Positions 1 to 7,411 of a DNA stretch of 9,486 nucleotides are shown here, one piece after another. The stretch is from Candidatus Peribacteria bacterium. Lineage in GTDB: Bacteria > Patescibacteriota > Gracilibacteria > Peribacterales > Peribacteraceae. The stretch is from contig JAAYXY010000086.1 of the NCBI GenBank assembly GCA_012515645.1, positions 1 through 9,486 on the forward strand, in the 5' to 3' direction. The position numbers and the translations under genes are program-made. Position 1 is the stretch's first letter, and each line of letters opens with the position of its first letter. The notes beneath the pieces are model-generated. The model had not been told where the DNA came from. It did not search any database and saw only the letters and a program-made list of their open reading frames with translations.

Positions 1-3000
1 TGACGATTGCATTGAGCGTGCCACACGCGACGGGGGTCTGTACGGAGACATCCGTTCAAAACACGGCCACGGTGAGCAATCCAGGCGGAGATCCTATACA
101 GTCAAACAACACCAGCCAAGTCGTGAACACCACAATCACCTGTCCTGTTCTGCCGGAATGTTCCGATGGCATCGACAACGACGGAGACGGTGCGATCGAC
201 TATCCGGCGGACTTCAGCTGCACCTCGCCGGATGACGACGATGAGACCAATCCGAAAGCAGCGTGCCAGGACGGCATTGATAACGATGGAGACGGTCTCG
301 TCGACTACCCGCAGGATCCGGGATGTACGAGTCTGCAGGATAATGATGAGACAAATCCTGTAACACAGGCAGACCTCTCCATTGTGAAGAGCGGCGCAGC
401 GAGCGTAAATCGCGGCAGCGTCCTGCTCTACACCGTGAGCGTAACGAATCACGGTCCCGATGCGGCGACGAACGTCGCCGTGGGAGATGTGATCCCGTCG
501 GGTCTCACATTCAACAGCCAGTACTCCAGTGCAGCATGCCTGGTGCACGGCGGGAGCGTGGTGTGCGACAACATCGCAACCCTGGCATCGGGAGCAACGC
601 AAACCTTCCAGATCGCCTTCAACGTGACGGAAACGGTGGCGTGCGACTCTACGATCCAAAACAGAGCGACGGTCTCGGCATCGTCTTCCGACTCCAATCC
701 GGGGAACAATGTGAGTAACACAGTGAATACGGTGGTGCAGTGTCCGGTTACCCCTCCCCAGTGCTCCGATGGCATTGACAACGACGGAGACGGACTCATT
801 GACTACCCAACCGATCCGGGATGCCAGTCTCCGCAGGATGATGACGAGAGCGGCGGCAACAACACCGCCGATCTGGAAACGACGAAGGTAGGACCTGCAT
901 CGACGGTACAGGGCGGAGTCGCCGTGTACACCGTGACGGTCAAAAACAACGGTCCGCACGGAGCCAAGAACATCGTCGTGACCGATCCCATCCCTTCAGG
1001 ACTCACCTTCAATGCCGCACAATCCGATGGCAAGTGTACGCAGACGGGCAATAACATAGTGTGCCAGCACTTCGCACTGCATGCGGGGCAGTCGGTGAAC
1101 GTACCAATCGCCTTCAATGTGCCTGCTCCTTCGGGGCAGTGCACTCCGTTCAATGTACAGAACACCGCGAACGCGAGTACGAATGCCACGGATCCCAATG
1201 CGAGCAATAATATGAGCGCTGCGGTGAGCACACAAATGACGTGCCCAACTGCACAGGCAGACCTCTCCATTGTAAAGAGCGGCGCAGCGAGCGTAAATCG
1301 CGGCAGCGTCCTGCTCTACACCGTGAGCGTGACGAATCACGGTCCCGATGCGGCGACGAACGTCGCAGTCGGAGACGTGATCCCGTCCGGCCTCACGTTT
1401 AACAGCCAGTACTCCAGTACAGCATGCCTGGTGCACGGCGGGAGCGTGGTGTGCGATAACATCGCAACCCTGGCATCGGGAGCGACGCAGACCTTCCAGA
1501 TCGCCTTTAATGTGACGGAGGCAGTGGCGTGCGACTCTACGATCCAGAACACGGCGACGGTCTCGGCATCGTCTTTTGACCCCAACTCGGGGAACAATGT
1601 GAGTACTATCGTGAACACTGCGGTGCAATGTCCGGTAGTGGCAGCCGATGTCTCGGTCACCAAAACCGGTCCCACGAGCGTGATGAAGGGAACAACAGTG
1701 CTCTACAACATCACAGCAAGCAATGCGGGGCCGAGTACGGCAAATAACGTTGTAATTGCAGACGTAGTACCGGCAGGACTGAGTTTTAGCGCAGCGCAGT
1801 CCAACCCTGCATGTGTACTGAACGGCGATAGCGTGATCTGCAATAACTTCAGTTTGCTCAACAATCAAAGCCGCAGCTTTACCGTCGCATTCCTTGTAGG
1901 CAGCGACACTGTGTGCGGCAGCCTGATCAACAATACGGCAACAGTCTCTACGTCCACAACGGACCCCAATCCAAGCAACAACACAAGCGATGCCGTCCAT
2001 ACGGCAGTGAACTGCCCGAATCAGAACATCAGCATCGTACTCACGGATTCCAAAGATCCGGTAGCACCCGGTGAGCAGTACCAGTACCTCGTGAACATCA
2101 CCAATCCCAACCCCACAGCAGTCACGCAAGTGACCGCACAGCTCTACCTGGATAGCAGAACGACATTCGTATCAGCAGGGAACGGTGGCACGCACAGCAG
2201 CGGCATCGTGACGTGGAACAATATCACCGTGCCCGCAAATGGCAGCGTGCTCTACACCGCCACAGTCCAGGCTGCTGCCAACAGTACACACGGAGAAGTA
2301 TTCCAGGGTATCGCTATTGCAAACGGCGCGTCAGACCACGAATACACCACAGTGGAAACGGGTAGCAGTTCCTCCAGTACTTCCTCGAGCAGCTCCAGCA
2401 GCAGTTCTTCCAGCTCCAGCAGCACGCAGGCAGTCACCATTACACTGCAGGACTCTCGTGATCCTGTAGAACCAAGCGACGTCTTTACCTACACGGTACG
2501 CGTGACGAACCCCAACAACTCCGCTGCCGAAGACCTGACTGTACGCCTCTACCTGGATACCAAAACGGACTTCCTCGCCGTGAGCGGCGGCGGTACCCAT
2601 AACAACGGAACAGTCACCTGGCTGAGCGTCAACGTCCCTGCAAACGATTCCATCATGCGCACCATAGACGTACGCGTAAAATCCGGAACACCGGATAATA
2701 CAGTGCTGCGAGCCATCACGACGACACAGAACGTCATGGCAGAAGAACACACGGATGTACAGTTCACTGATGATGACAGCGACGAAACCCGTATCAGTGT
2801 GACAGATGACAAGGACCCGGTTGAACTCAATGAAACCTTCCGCTACACCATCCGGGTATACAATGACAGAAGCAGTGAAAAATGCATGGATGTGCACGCA
2901 TTCCTGGATGCGGACACAACGTTCCTGAGCGCTTCTGGAAACGGAGAGGAAACCACCACAGGGGAAATCCGGTGGGAGGACATCTGCATCAGCAGCGACA

Positions 3001-3713
3001 GCAGCACAACCCTTACAGCGGATGTCCGTGTACGATCGAGCGCACATGACGGACAGCGTCTGCTCGTCCGCGCGCGCGCGGATGGCGAAGAAACAACGGA
3101 GTACACGACCGTCAATGATGACACGTGCTACGGAGACAAGTGCTATCCGGAAACAGGTGTAGGCATTGTAACCATCGATAAGGAAGCCGACCGCCGTGAG
3201 GTGCAACCCGGATCCACACTGAGCTACACGCTGACCCTCCGAAACCTTTCTGAAGGCATTGCACGCAATATCAACGTGGAAGATACCTTCACCGCCGGAT
3301 CTCTCACAGTGGAAGATGCGGCAGGCGGATATACCATCGGTAACGGTGTGCGATGGGATATCCCGACCATGGGTCCCGGGGAAACCCGCACAATCCGATA
3401 CCGTGTCCGCGTGAGCTCGAGCATGCGCCACGGCCAGATTATTACGAACACCGTGCAAGTGCGCGGCAGCGGATTCGACCGCGTCGCCACCGACAGTACG
3501 CAGACGAGTGTCATCGAATACCTCCCGCAAACAGGTACAGAGAGTATTGCGGAATCGGCAGGAACCGCCAATGGCTTCCTGCGGAGGGCAGTCACAGGGA
3601 ACAATGCCGGTTCTACGGGAGAAGATTTGCCCCTCCCACTCGTCATCTGGACCACGCTGATCACCATGGGTATGACAGCGGGAAGCGTCCTGGGCAAACA
3701 TCTGCTCCTCTAA
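1..3713 (+). CDS. Giant DUF11-repeat surface protein, C-terminal part (5' end outside window)
   Basis: Not a recognised named gene; a secreted, membrane-anchored modular surface protein, probably an adhesin or envelope-structure protein (inference). The frame is open to the window edge (first full codon at 3), and the first residues are the tail of another repeat, so a TTG at 12 is not a real start. Modules by position: partial Cys module to about 146; Cys-bracketed acidic motifs at 159-221 and 264-326; Cys module 366-746; third acidic motif 762-824; Cys modules 858-1247, 1254-1634 and 1641-2018; then modules without the Cys pattern at 2022-2363, 2427-2766, 2790-3121 and 3165-3521. A Ser linker lies at 2364-2423. 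LPQTG lies at 3522-3536, then a 30-residue spacer and a C-terminal hydrophobic helix at 3627-3710. The Cys modules carry four conserved cysteines, which suits a disulfide-bonded extracellular fold. Individual module borders are approximate; the DUF11/Ig-like assignment is by pattern. Confidence 0.88.
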   Translation, partial: TIALSVPHATGVCTETSVQNTATVSNPGGDPIQSNNTSQVVNTTITCPVLPECSDGIDNDGDGAIDYPADFSCTSPDDDDETNPKAACQDGIDNDGDGLVDYPQDPGCTSLQDNDETNPVTQADLSIVKSGAASVNRGSVLLYTVSVTNHGPDAATNVAVGDVIPSGLTFNSQYSSAACLVHGGSVVCDNIATLASGATQTFQIAFNVTETVACDSTIQNRATVSASSSDSNPGNNVSNTVNTVVQCPVTPPQCSDGIDNDGDGLIDYPTDPGCQSPQDDDESGGNNTADLETTKVGPASTVQGGVAVYTVTVKNNGPHGAKNIVVTDPIPSGLTFNAAQSDGKCTQTGNNIVCQHFALHAGQSVNVPIAFNVPAPSGQCTPFNVQNTANASTNATDPNASNNMSAAVSTQMTCPTAQADLSIVKSGAASVNRGSVLLYTVSVTNHGPDAATNVAVGDVIPSGLTFNSQYSSTACLVHGGSVVCDNIATLASGATQTFQIAFNVTEAVACDSTIQNTATVSASSFDPNSGNNVSTIVNTAVQCPVVAADVSVTKTGPTSVMKGTTVLYNITASNAGPSTANNVVIADVVPAGLSFSAAQSNPACVLNGDSVICNNFSLLNNQSRSFTVAFLVGSDTVCGSLINNTATVSTSTTDPNPSNNTSDAVHTAVNCPNQNISIVLTDSKDPVAPGEQYQYLVNITNPNPTAVTQVTAQLYLDSRTTFVSAGNGGTHSSGIVTWNNITVPANGSVLYTATVQAAANSTHGEVFQGIAIANGASDHEYTTVETGSSSSSTSSSSSSSSSSSSSSTQAVTITLQDSRDPVEPSDVFTYTVRVTNPNNSAAEDLTVRLYLDTKTDFLAVSGGGTHNNGTVTWLSVNVPANDSIMRTIDVRVKSGTPDNTVLRAITTTQNVMAEEHTDVQFTDDDSDETRISVTDDKDPVELNETFRYTIRVYNDRSSEKCMDVHAFLDADTTFLSASGNGEETTTGEIRWEDICISSDSSTTLTADVRVRSSAHDGQRLLVRARADGEETTEYTTVNDDTCYGDKCYPETGVGIVTIDKEADRREVQPGSTLSYTLTLRNLSEGIARNINVEDTFTAGSLTVEDAAGGYTIGNGVRWDIPTMGPGETRTIRYRVRVSSSMRHGQIITNTVQVRGSGFDRVATDSTQTSVIEYLPQTGTESIAESAGTANGFLRRAVTGNNAGSTGEDLPLPLVIWTTLITMGMTAGSVLGKHLLL
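159..221 (+). repeat. Cys-bracketed DxDxDG motif, copy 1
   Basis: This 21-residue motif starts and ends with Cys and contains DGIDNDGDG, then IDYP, inside the large surface protein. The DNDGDG core matches calcium-binding loops of the EF-hand/thrombospondin type 3 kind (family knowledge). It is followed by a run of four Asp. This copy ends ADFSC where the other two end DPGC. Calcium binding is inferred. Confidence 0.7.
264..326 (+). repeat. Cys-bracketed DxDxDG motif, copy 2
   Basis: Second 21-residue copy, starting exactly 105 nt after copy 1, with the same Cys spacing and DGIDNDGDG core, ending DPGC and followed by an acidic stretch. Copies 1 and 2 form a tandem pair between two DUF11-like modules. 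Confidence 0.7.
366..746 (+). repeat. DUF11-like module, first copy of a near-identical pair
   Basis: This 381-nt in-frame unit (127 residues) recurs at 1254-1634, offset by 888 nt. The two translations differ at 9 of 127 residues by my hand comparison, mostly in the last third. At DNA level roughly nine in ten bases match, most changes in the first two-thirds being silent. This indicates a fairly recent internal duplication or ongoing gene conversion. Confidence 0.85.
762..824 (+). repeat. Cys-bracketed DxDxDG motif, copy 3
   Basis: Third 21-residue copy, single rather than paired, placed at the joint between the Cys modules ending at 746 and beginning at 858. It has the same Cys-to-Cys length and core as copy 2, and is again followed by an Asp/Glu run. 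Confidence 0.7.
1254..1634 (+). repeat. DUF11-like module, second copy of a near-identical pair
   Basis: Partner of the unit at 366-746, with exactly the same length and frame. It is far closer to that copy than to its direct neighbours at 858-1247 and 1641-2018. Unlike the first copy it is not followed by a Cys-bracketed acidic motif. Confidence 0.85.
2364..2423 (+). repeat. Poly-Ser linker-coding tract
   Basis: Twenty codons encoding 19 Ser and one Thr separate the module ending near 2363 from the one starting at 2427. The codons are mixed (AGC, AGT, TCC, TCT, TCG), so the tract is preserved as protein sequence rather than as a simple DNA slippage repeat. It probably forms a flexible extracellular spacer, possibly glycosylated (inference). 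Confidence 0.8.
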
Positions 3714-3736
3714 GAGAGAGAAACCAAAGAGACCAC

Positions 3737-3766
3737 AAGGGGAGCCCGAAAAAAAGGGCTCCTTTT
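3737..3766 (+). terminator. Intrinsic terminator after the giant surface protein gene
   Basis: GGAGCCC at 3741-3747 pairs with GGGCTCC at 3756-3762 across an 8-nt A-rich loop. The following TTTT can also pair with AAGG before the stem. The hairpin begins 23 nt after the stop codon at 3711-3713, so the two surface-protein genes are probably separate transcription units. Confidence 0.85.
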
Positions 3767-3891
3767 GAACAAAAAATATATACAGATTTTTACGCTTCAG
3801 AAAATGCATTACAAGCAACGAATCCTCTATTCATCCCCTCACGGAGAATACCGCCACAAAATACATAGGAAACCAGCGCAAGGTATGAGCA

Positions 3892-3920
3892 TTGCTGCAA
3901 TCCTCCGGCATCAATAGATT
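3892..3920 (+). promoter_or_regulatory. Candidate promoter for the second surface protein
   Basis: TTGCTG at 3892-3897, a 17-nt spacer and TAGATT at 3915-3920 resemble a sigma-70-type promoter. The box ends 9 nt before the TTG start at 3930, so the mRNA would have almost no leader. The match is moderate. The rest of the 3714-3929 gap shows only the terminator and AT-rich sequence. Confidence 0.35.
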
Positions 3921-3929
3921 AATCTACCT

Positions 3930-5708
3930 TTGCCCGTACGCATGTTGGCCGTCGGCACACTCCTCTGCTCCTGGTATATAGGGATGCAGGGCATCGTGCC
4001 ACAAGCATACGCAGCAGGCACAGTGGAAGTGGAGGTTTCTGCATCGGATACAGAGATAGAGCAAGGACAACCGTTCGCAATCACGGTGCGAGTACGCAAC
4101 CGGAGTTCCGAAACCAGAACGGAAAACGTCGTGCTCCATCTGCATAAAACCATGAGCACACAACATATTTCGGGTGATGGCCGAAAGAGCGGCAGCCGCA
4201 TCGTATGGAACGATGTGCAATTGAGAGGAAACAGCAGAAAAACCTTCACCGTGAGCACCAGCATAACCAAAGGCGACCATGGAGATCGCGTGACGGCCAT
4301 GGCGGTTGCCGGCAACGCACACGACAGCGTGCACATAACCATCAACGATCCCGCGGACAATGTGAATGCCGCAAAGATGCTGAGCATCTCCCTCAATACC
4401 AGCAAAACATATGCCGCGCCGGGCAGCATCGTGCAGTTCGAGGTACATCTGCGCAACCGCGGCACAGAGACAGCCAAAAATATTGGCGTCGTCCTGCAAG
4501 CACCCGATCACCTGGAATTCCTATCCGCATCCAATGATGCGGACATTGGTACTACAGAAGTAGAATGGAAGAACATCCACTTACAGCCGAACGCATCGCT
4601 GGATATGCATGTGAGTGCCCGCATAGGACAAAACAACCAGCACGGAGACCGTGTCACCGTCACGGCGATAGCGGAAGGAAAGGCGGCACAGGCAGATGTG
4701 CGCGTATGGCAGCCGGACTTCGCCGTGGAACAACTGCAACTCTTCGCGTTCACAGAGGAAGATGTACATGCGCCCGGCGAAGAGCTGGAATACACCATGC
4801 GTGTGCGGAACCTGGCCACCAGAGACGAGCGAGCGACGTTGCAAGCATACATTGATGAAAAGACGCGATTCGTCAGCGCATCCGAAAACGGAATGCAGTT
4901 CCATCGCACCCTCATCGTGTGGGAAAACGTTGATTTTAAACAGGGGGAAACCAAATCCTTCTCACTCACTGTCCGCATAGATGACGATGCACCCCCGGCA
5001 TCAGCGGTGCGCCTTGGAATAATGGCTGGCATCGATCGTAAGGAAATCGTCACGCGCATAGCGGCACCGCCACCTCCGCCGATACCGCCCGCTGCAGAAC
5101 CATCCGCTCCGCAGGAAAGCGCAGATCCGCCACAACCGGCGGCACAGGAACACCTGCTCTTAACCCTGCAGGCAAGCGCGGAAGAAGCACAACCCGGCAG
5201 CCACATCAGCTACGCCATACGCTTGTTGAATACCAGCGATACACCCATGCAAAATACAAGAGTATATGTGAACGTGCCGGAGAACGCATCCATAACCAAT
5301 GCAGCAGGCGGCAACGCGGAGCAGGGAACGCTCACATGGAATATCGCAAACCTGCAACCACAGGAAACCTGGAACACCACGATCCAGCTGCACATGGCCG
5401 AAAACCTGGTCCATGGCAACAGCCAGACGGTGCACGTACGCGCAGAAGTCGCGACAGATACAGTCGCACAGGAGTGGCACACGGTACGCATCGTCGAACT
5501 CCTGCCGCAAACCGGCACTGCACCCTCGCAAATCACGGCACAGATCGTACCCGTTCAACCCTCGGCACCTTCACTGATACCGCCCGTTCCAAACCGGAGC
5601 ATCCAGCTACCCCGCTTACCTGCATGGGTATTCGCTGCGATAGCAACCATCGGACTGGCTGCAGGCGCGGGGGCAGGCTGGTTCCTGCTGCAGCGCGAAC
5701 CGGCTTAA
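3930..5708 (+). CDS. Secreted DUF11/Ig-like surface protein with LPQTG and C-terminal membrane helix
   Basis: Unnamed surface protein of 592 residues. A signal peptide covers about residues 1-29, with a probable cut after AYA. Four Ig-like modules follow at about 31-139, 150-260, 262-378 and 408-523; a Pro-rich linker (379-406) separates the last two. LPQTG lies at 525-529, then a 35-residue Pro-rich spacer, a hydrophobic helix at 565-587 and a short tail with one Arg. The repeats share the HG and xxW landmarks of the C-terminal modules of the preceding large protein, but lack its Cys modules and acidic motifs, so this looks like a shorter paralogue. TTG at 3930 is preferred over ATG at 3942 because it supplies the positively charged Arg of the signal peptide; there is no Shine-Dalgarno sequence. 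An in-frame TAG at 3915 blocks earlier starts. The function, adhesion or envelope structure, is inferred. Confidence 0.85.
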   Translation: MPVRMLAVGTLLCSWYIGMQGIVPQAYAAGTVEVEVSASDTEIEQGQPFAITVRVRNRSSETRTENVVLHLHKTMSTQHISGDGRKSGSRIVWNDVQLRGNSRKTFTVSTSITKGDHGDRVTAMAVAGNAHDSVHITINDPADNVNAAKMLSISLNTSKTYAAPGSIVQFEVHLRNRGTETAKNIGVVLQAPDHLEFLSASNDADIGTTEVEWKNIHLQPNASLDMHVSARIGQNNQHGDRVTVTAIAEGKAAQADVRVWQPDFAVEQLQLFAFTEEDVHAPGEELEYTMRVRNLATRDERATLQAYIDEKTRFVSASENGMQFHRTLIVWENVDFKQGETKSFSLTVRIDDDAPPASAVRLGIMAGIDRKEIVTRIAAPPPPPIPPAAEPSAPQESADPPQPAAQEHLLLTLQASAEEAQPGSHISYAIRLLNTSDTPMQNTRVYVNVPENASITNAAGGNAEQGTLTWNIANLQPQETWNTTIQLHMAENLVHGNSQTVHVRAEVATDTVAQEWHTVRIVELLPQTGTAPSQITAQIVPVQPSAPSLIPPVPNRSIQLPRLPAWVFAAIATIGLAAGAGAGWFLLQREPA

Positions 5709-6259
5709 CCTCCTTCCCCTCCAAGAACGAACGAACGTACCATCGCGGGGAGCTGTTCCAGCGTAGCATGCAATGTGGCAGCTTCCTGCTGAGAGAACGC
5801 ACTTAAAACCCATGCGGCCAGATCCGCCCCCGCAGGAGGAGCACCCAGACCGATGCGGATGCGCGGGAACTCTTCGCCAATCTCGTGCACCACGGATTTT
5901 AAGCCGTTATGCGTCCCGGGGCCTCCTGAACGGCGCAGGCGCAACTCGCCCAGAGGCAAGTCAATATCATCGGAAAGCAGCAGAATCTGCTCCAGAGGAT
6001 CGAGTTTGTAAAACTGCACCAGCTTGCGTACGGCATCGCCGGAAAGATTCATATACGTCTGCGGTTTCACCAGCAGCACGGGCACCGTGACAATGCGTGC
6101 CTCCTGCACCTGTGCCAGGAACTTCGGGCGATCCTGCCAGTCCCCTTCCCCGTACACAGCAGAAAGAGTATCGAGTGCCAAAAAACCGGCATTGTGGCGC
6201 GTGCGTGCGTACTGCGCTCCGGGATTCCCCAAGCCGATAATCACGAGTGTGGGCTTCAC
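5705..6259 (-). CDS. pth: Peptidyl-tRNA hydrolase
   Basis: Cytoplasmic enzyme that cleaves the ester bond of peptidyl-tRNA released from stalled ribosomes, recycling tRNA. It has 184 residues, close to the usual 190 or so of bacterial Pth. Family landmarks are all present: GLGNPG at 9-14, catalytic His22 in TRHNAG, Asn71 in KPQTYMNLSG, Asp97 in SDDIDLP, and Asn118 in GGPGTHNGLKS. The start is GTG at 6259-6257, fixed by alignment of GLGNPG near the N terminus; no Shine-Dalgarno is visible, but TACACT lies exactly 7 nt upstream. It is the last of three minus-strand genes, 43 nt after the preceding one. Its TAA overlaps the stop codon of the convergent surface-protein gene (shared TTAA, 5705-5708). 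Confidence 0.97.
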   Translation of the reverse strand: MKPTLVIIGLGNPGAQYARTRHNAGFLALDTLSAVYGEGDWQDRPKFLAQVQEARIVTVPVLLVKPQTYMNLSGDAVRKLVQFYKLDPLEQILLLSDDIDLPLGELRLRRSGGPGTHNGLKSVVHEIGEEFPRIRIGLGAPPAGADLAAWVLSAFSQQEAATLHATLEQLPAMVRSFVLGGEGG

Positions 6260-6266
6260 AAAACAG

Positions 6267-6296
6267 AGTGTACACGTTCGCCTGTATATACGTCAG
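6267..6296 (-). promoter_or_regulatory. Candidate promoter for pth
   Basis: On the minus strand, CTGACG (6296-6291), an 18-nt spacer and TACACT (6272-6267) form a sigma-70-like promoter. Exactly 7 nt separate the -10 box from the GTG start, so transcription would begin at or next to the start codon and give a leaderless mRNA. Confidence 0.5.
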
Positions 6297-6302
6297 GGAA
6301 CA

Positions 6303-6707
6303 TTATGACCTCATGAATGCAGCAAGTGTGTCCCCAAACGTACGCACGGCGCGCTGCGCCTCCTTTTCCGCAATACGCACGCCCGGCTCATGCGCCAAGC
6401 GGTTGCGCAATTTATGGGCGCGCCACAGCGCTTCGACATCGCGCAGACGCGGACCGGCCGCTGTGAGCTTCTCCCCAAAACTCCCGCGGTACCCCAAACT
6501 TCCAAGCAACTGATCCACAACTTTCTCCGCTTCTAAAACACGCAGTACGGGATCCCGAACGCTCACAGCGTACTCCCAAGAACGCTGCAAGCGTCTACGT
6601 TCGCGTGCCGGCAGCCGCCTGCGGCGCCGGAGGCACCACCACACGTACGCCACCAGGCCTACGGCCAGCCCCACAATCCCGAAGAGAAACCAATGCACAG
6701 CATCCAT
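6303..6707 (-). CDS. Small membrane-anchored protein with a HEPN-like RNxxxH motif
   Basis: Hypothetical protein of 134 residues. An N-terminal hydrophobic helix (about 6-26) is followed by a run of five Arg (27-31), which predicts a cytoplasmic C-terminal domain. That domain is helical and charged, and contains W-R-A-H-K-L-RNRLAHE, with R101, N102 and H106 in the R-x4-H arrangement typical of HEPN domains. HEPN domains include many RNases and RNA-binding modules (family knowledge), but one motif is not proof of fold or activity. The ATG at 6707 overlaps the TGA of the upstream PH-domain gene (TGATG), indicating translational coupling, so the two proteins probably act together. pth follows 43 nt downstream. 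Confidence 0.75.
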   Translation of the reverse strand: MDAVHWFLFGIVGLAVGLVAYVWWCLRRRRRLPARERRRLQRSWEYAVSVRDPVLRVLEAEKVVDQLLGSLGYRGSFGEKLTAAGPRLRDVEALWRAHKLRNRLAHEPGVRIAEKEAQRAVRTFGDTLAAFMRS

Positions 6708-7306
6708 CAGGTATCATCATCGGAATCACCCTGCAGTTCCCGCAAGTGCAGCTCCCGGGCAATGACGGTGGAAAGCAGTTCCTGCACGACCGTAGCATCT
6801 TTGAGATTCTTACTGTGCATGTAGTCCTCCATGGCACGTAGGATGCGTCGTTCAACGGAACGCGGATGCGGCACATACTCCAGCACAAGCTCGCTGCCGG
6901 TAGAAATCTTCTCCACGCTCACCGTGCCGTAGCGTAGGAACGTCCCTCCCATACCCTGTATTTCGTAACTCACCCCCTGAATATCGCTGTAGAGCACGCG
7001 CGAAGATTCGCGATGGAACCACCCGTGCCAAGCCACATCAATGAGACCCGTATCCGTGAGCATCCAGGCATCCAGATAGTAATCCAGAAAATTCCGCACA
7101 CCCCACAGAATCGTAAAAACACCCAGCGCCGCCACAATGTACAACACAGGAAGACTGTATGCGGCAATGAGCAACGCAACGAGTCCGCAGAACACCGCCG
7201 CAGGCCAAAAGAGAAAACGCAATCCAACCAGCCAGTGTTTGTGAATCACATAGAGGAGCTCTTCATCATCCTCCATATGCCGCAGGAAGAGCCAATCGCG
7301 CACCAT
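6707..7306 (-). CDS. Bacterial PH-domain membrane protein
   Basis: Unnamed protein of 199 residues. A short polar N terminus (1-24) precedes two hydrophobic helices (about 31-50 and 53-70). A bacterial PH-like domain follows at about 76-160, with the usual opening YLDAWMLTDTGLIDV and an I-Q-G-V segment after the helix-breaking loop. A charged helical tail ending in an Asp run completes it. Family members are membrane proteins of mostly unknown role. The reading frame continues upstream to 7444, but that part runs antisense to the lepB start and reads as filler. ATG at 7306 is chosen because it begins the conserved part and has TACACT exactly 7 nt upstream; ATG at 7276 is the alternative. Its TGA overlaps the ATG of the next gene. 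Confidence 0.82.
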   Translation of the reverse strand: MVRDWLFLRHMEDDEELLYVIHKHWLVGLRFLFWPAAVFCGLVALLIAAYSLPVLYIVAALGVFTILWGVRNFLDYYLDAWMLTDTGLIDVAWHGWFHRESSRVLYSDIQGVSYEIQGMGGTFLRYGTVSVEKISTGSELVLEYVPHPRSVERRILRAMEDYMHSKNLKDATVVQELLSTVIARELHLRELQGDSDDDT

Positions 7307-7313
7307 GGCGGCC

Positions 7314-7319
7314 AGTGTA
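7314..7319 (-). promoter_or_regulatory. Candidate -10 box of the PH-domain gene
   Basis: TACACT on the minus strand lies 7 nt before the ATG at 7306, the same hexamer and distance as at pth. No good -35 is visible. It sits in the 105-nt divergent gap with lepB. Confidence 0.4.
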
Positions 7320-7374
7320 GCACAATGCACGATAGGAAGAAGCAGCCAGCGTACAACAAACACGCCAATTGCCT

Positions 7375-7404
7375 CTGGCAACACAGCACCGAAAAACCTA
7401 TACT
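7375..7404 (+). promoter_or_regulatory. Candidate lepB promoter
   Basis: CTGGCA (7375-7380), an 18-nt spacer and TATACT (7399-7404; five of six match to TATAAT). The -10 box ends 7 nt before the ATG at 7412, so the mRNA is probably leaderless. Confidence 0.55.
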
Positions 7405-7411
7405 GCCCCGC

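Noticed and set aside
3069..3080. Run of six CG dinucleotides
   Set aside because: It encodes an ordinary Arg/Ala stretch of the surface protein; too short to support a structural role.
2331..3818. Long open frame of 495 codons on the minus strand, and similar ones at 996-2129 and 102-959
   Set aside because: They lie fully antisense to the repeat modules, have no recognisable domain and repeat in step with the sense modules. Codon bias of the sense gene explains the lack of stops.
7013..7411. Upstream extension of the lepB frame
   Set aside because: The extra residues are antisense to the PH-domain gene and unlike any signal peptidase N terminus; the promoter box and ATG at 7412 fit better.
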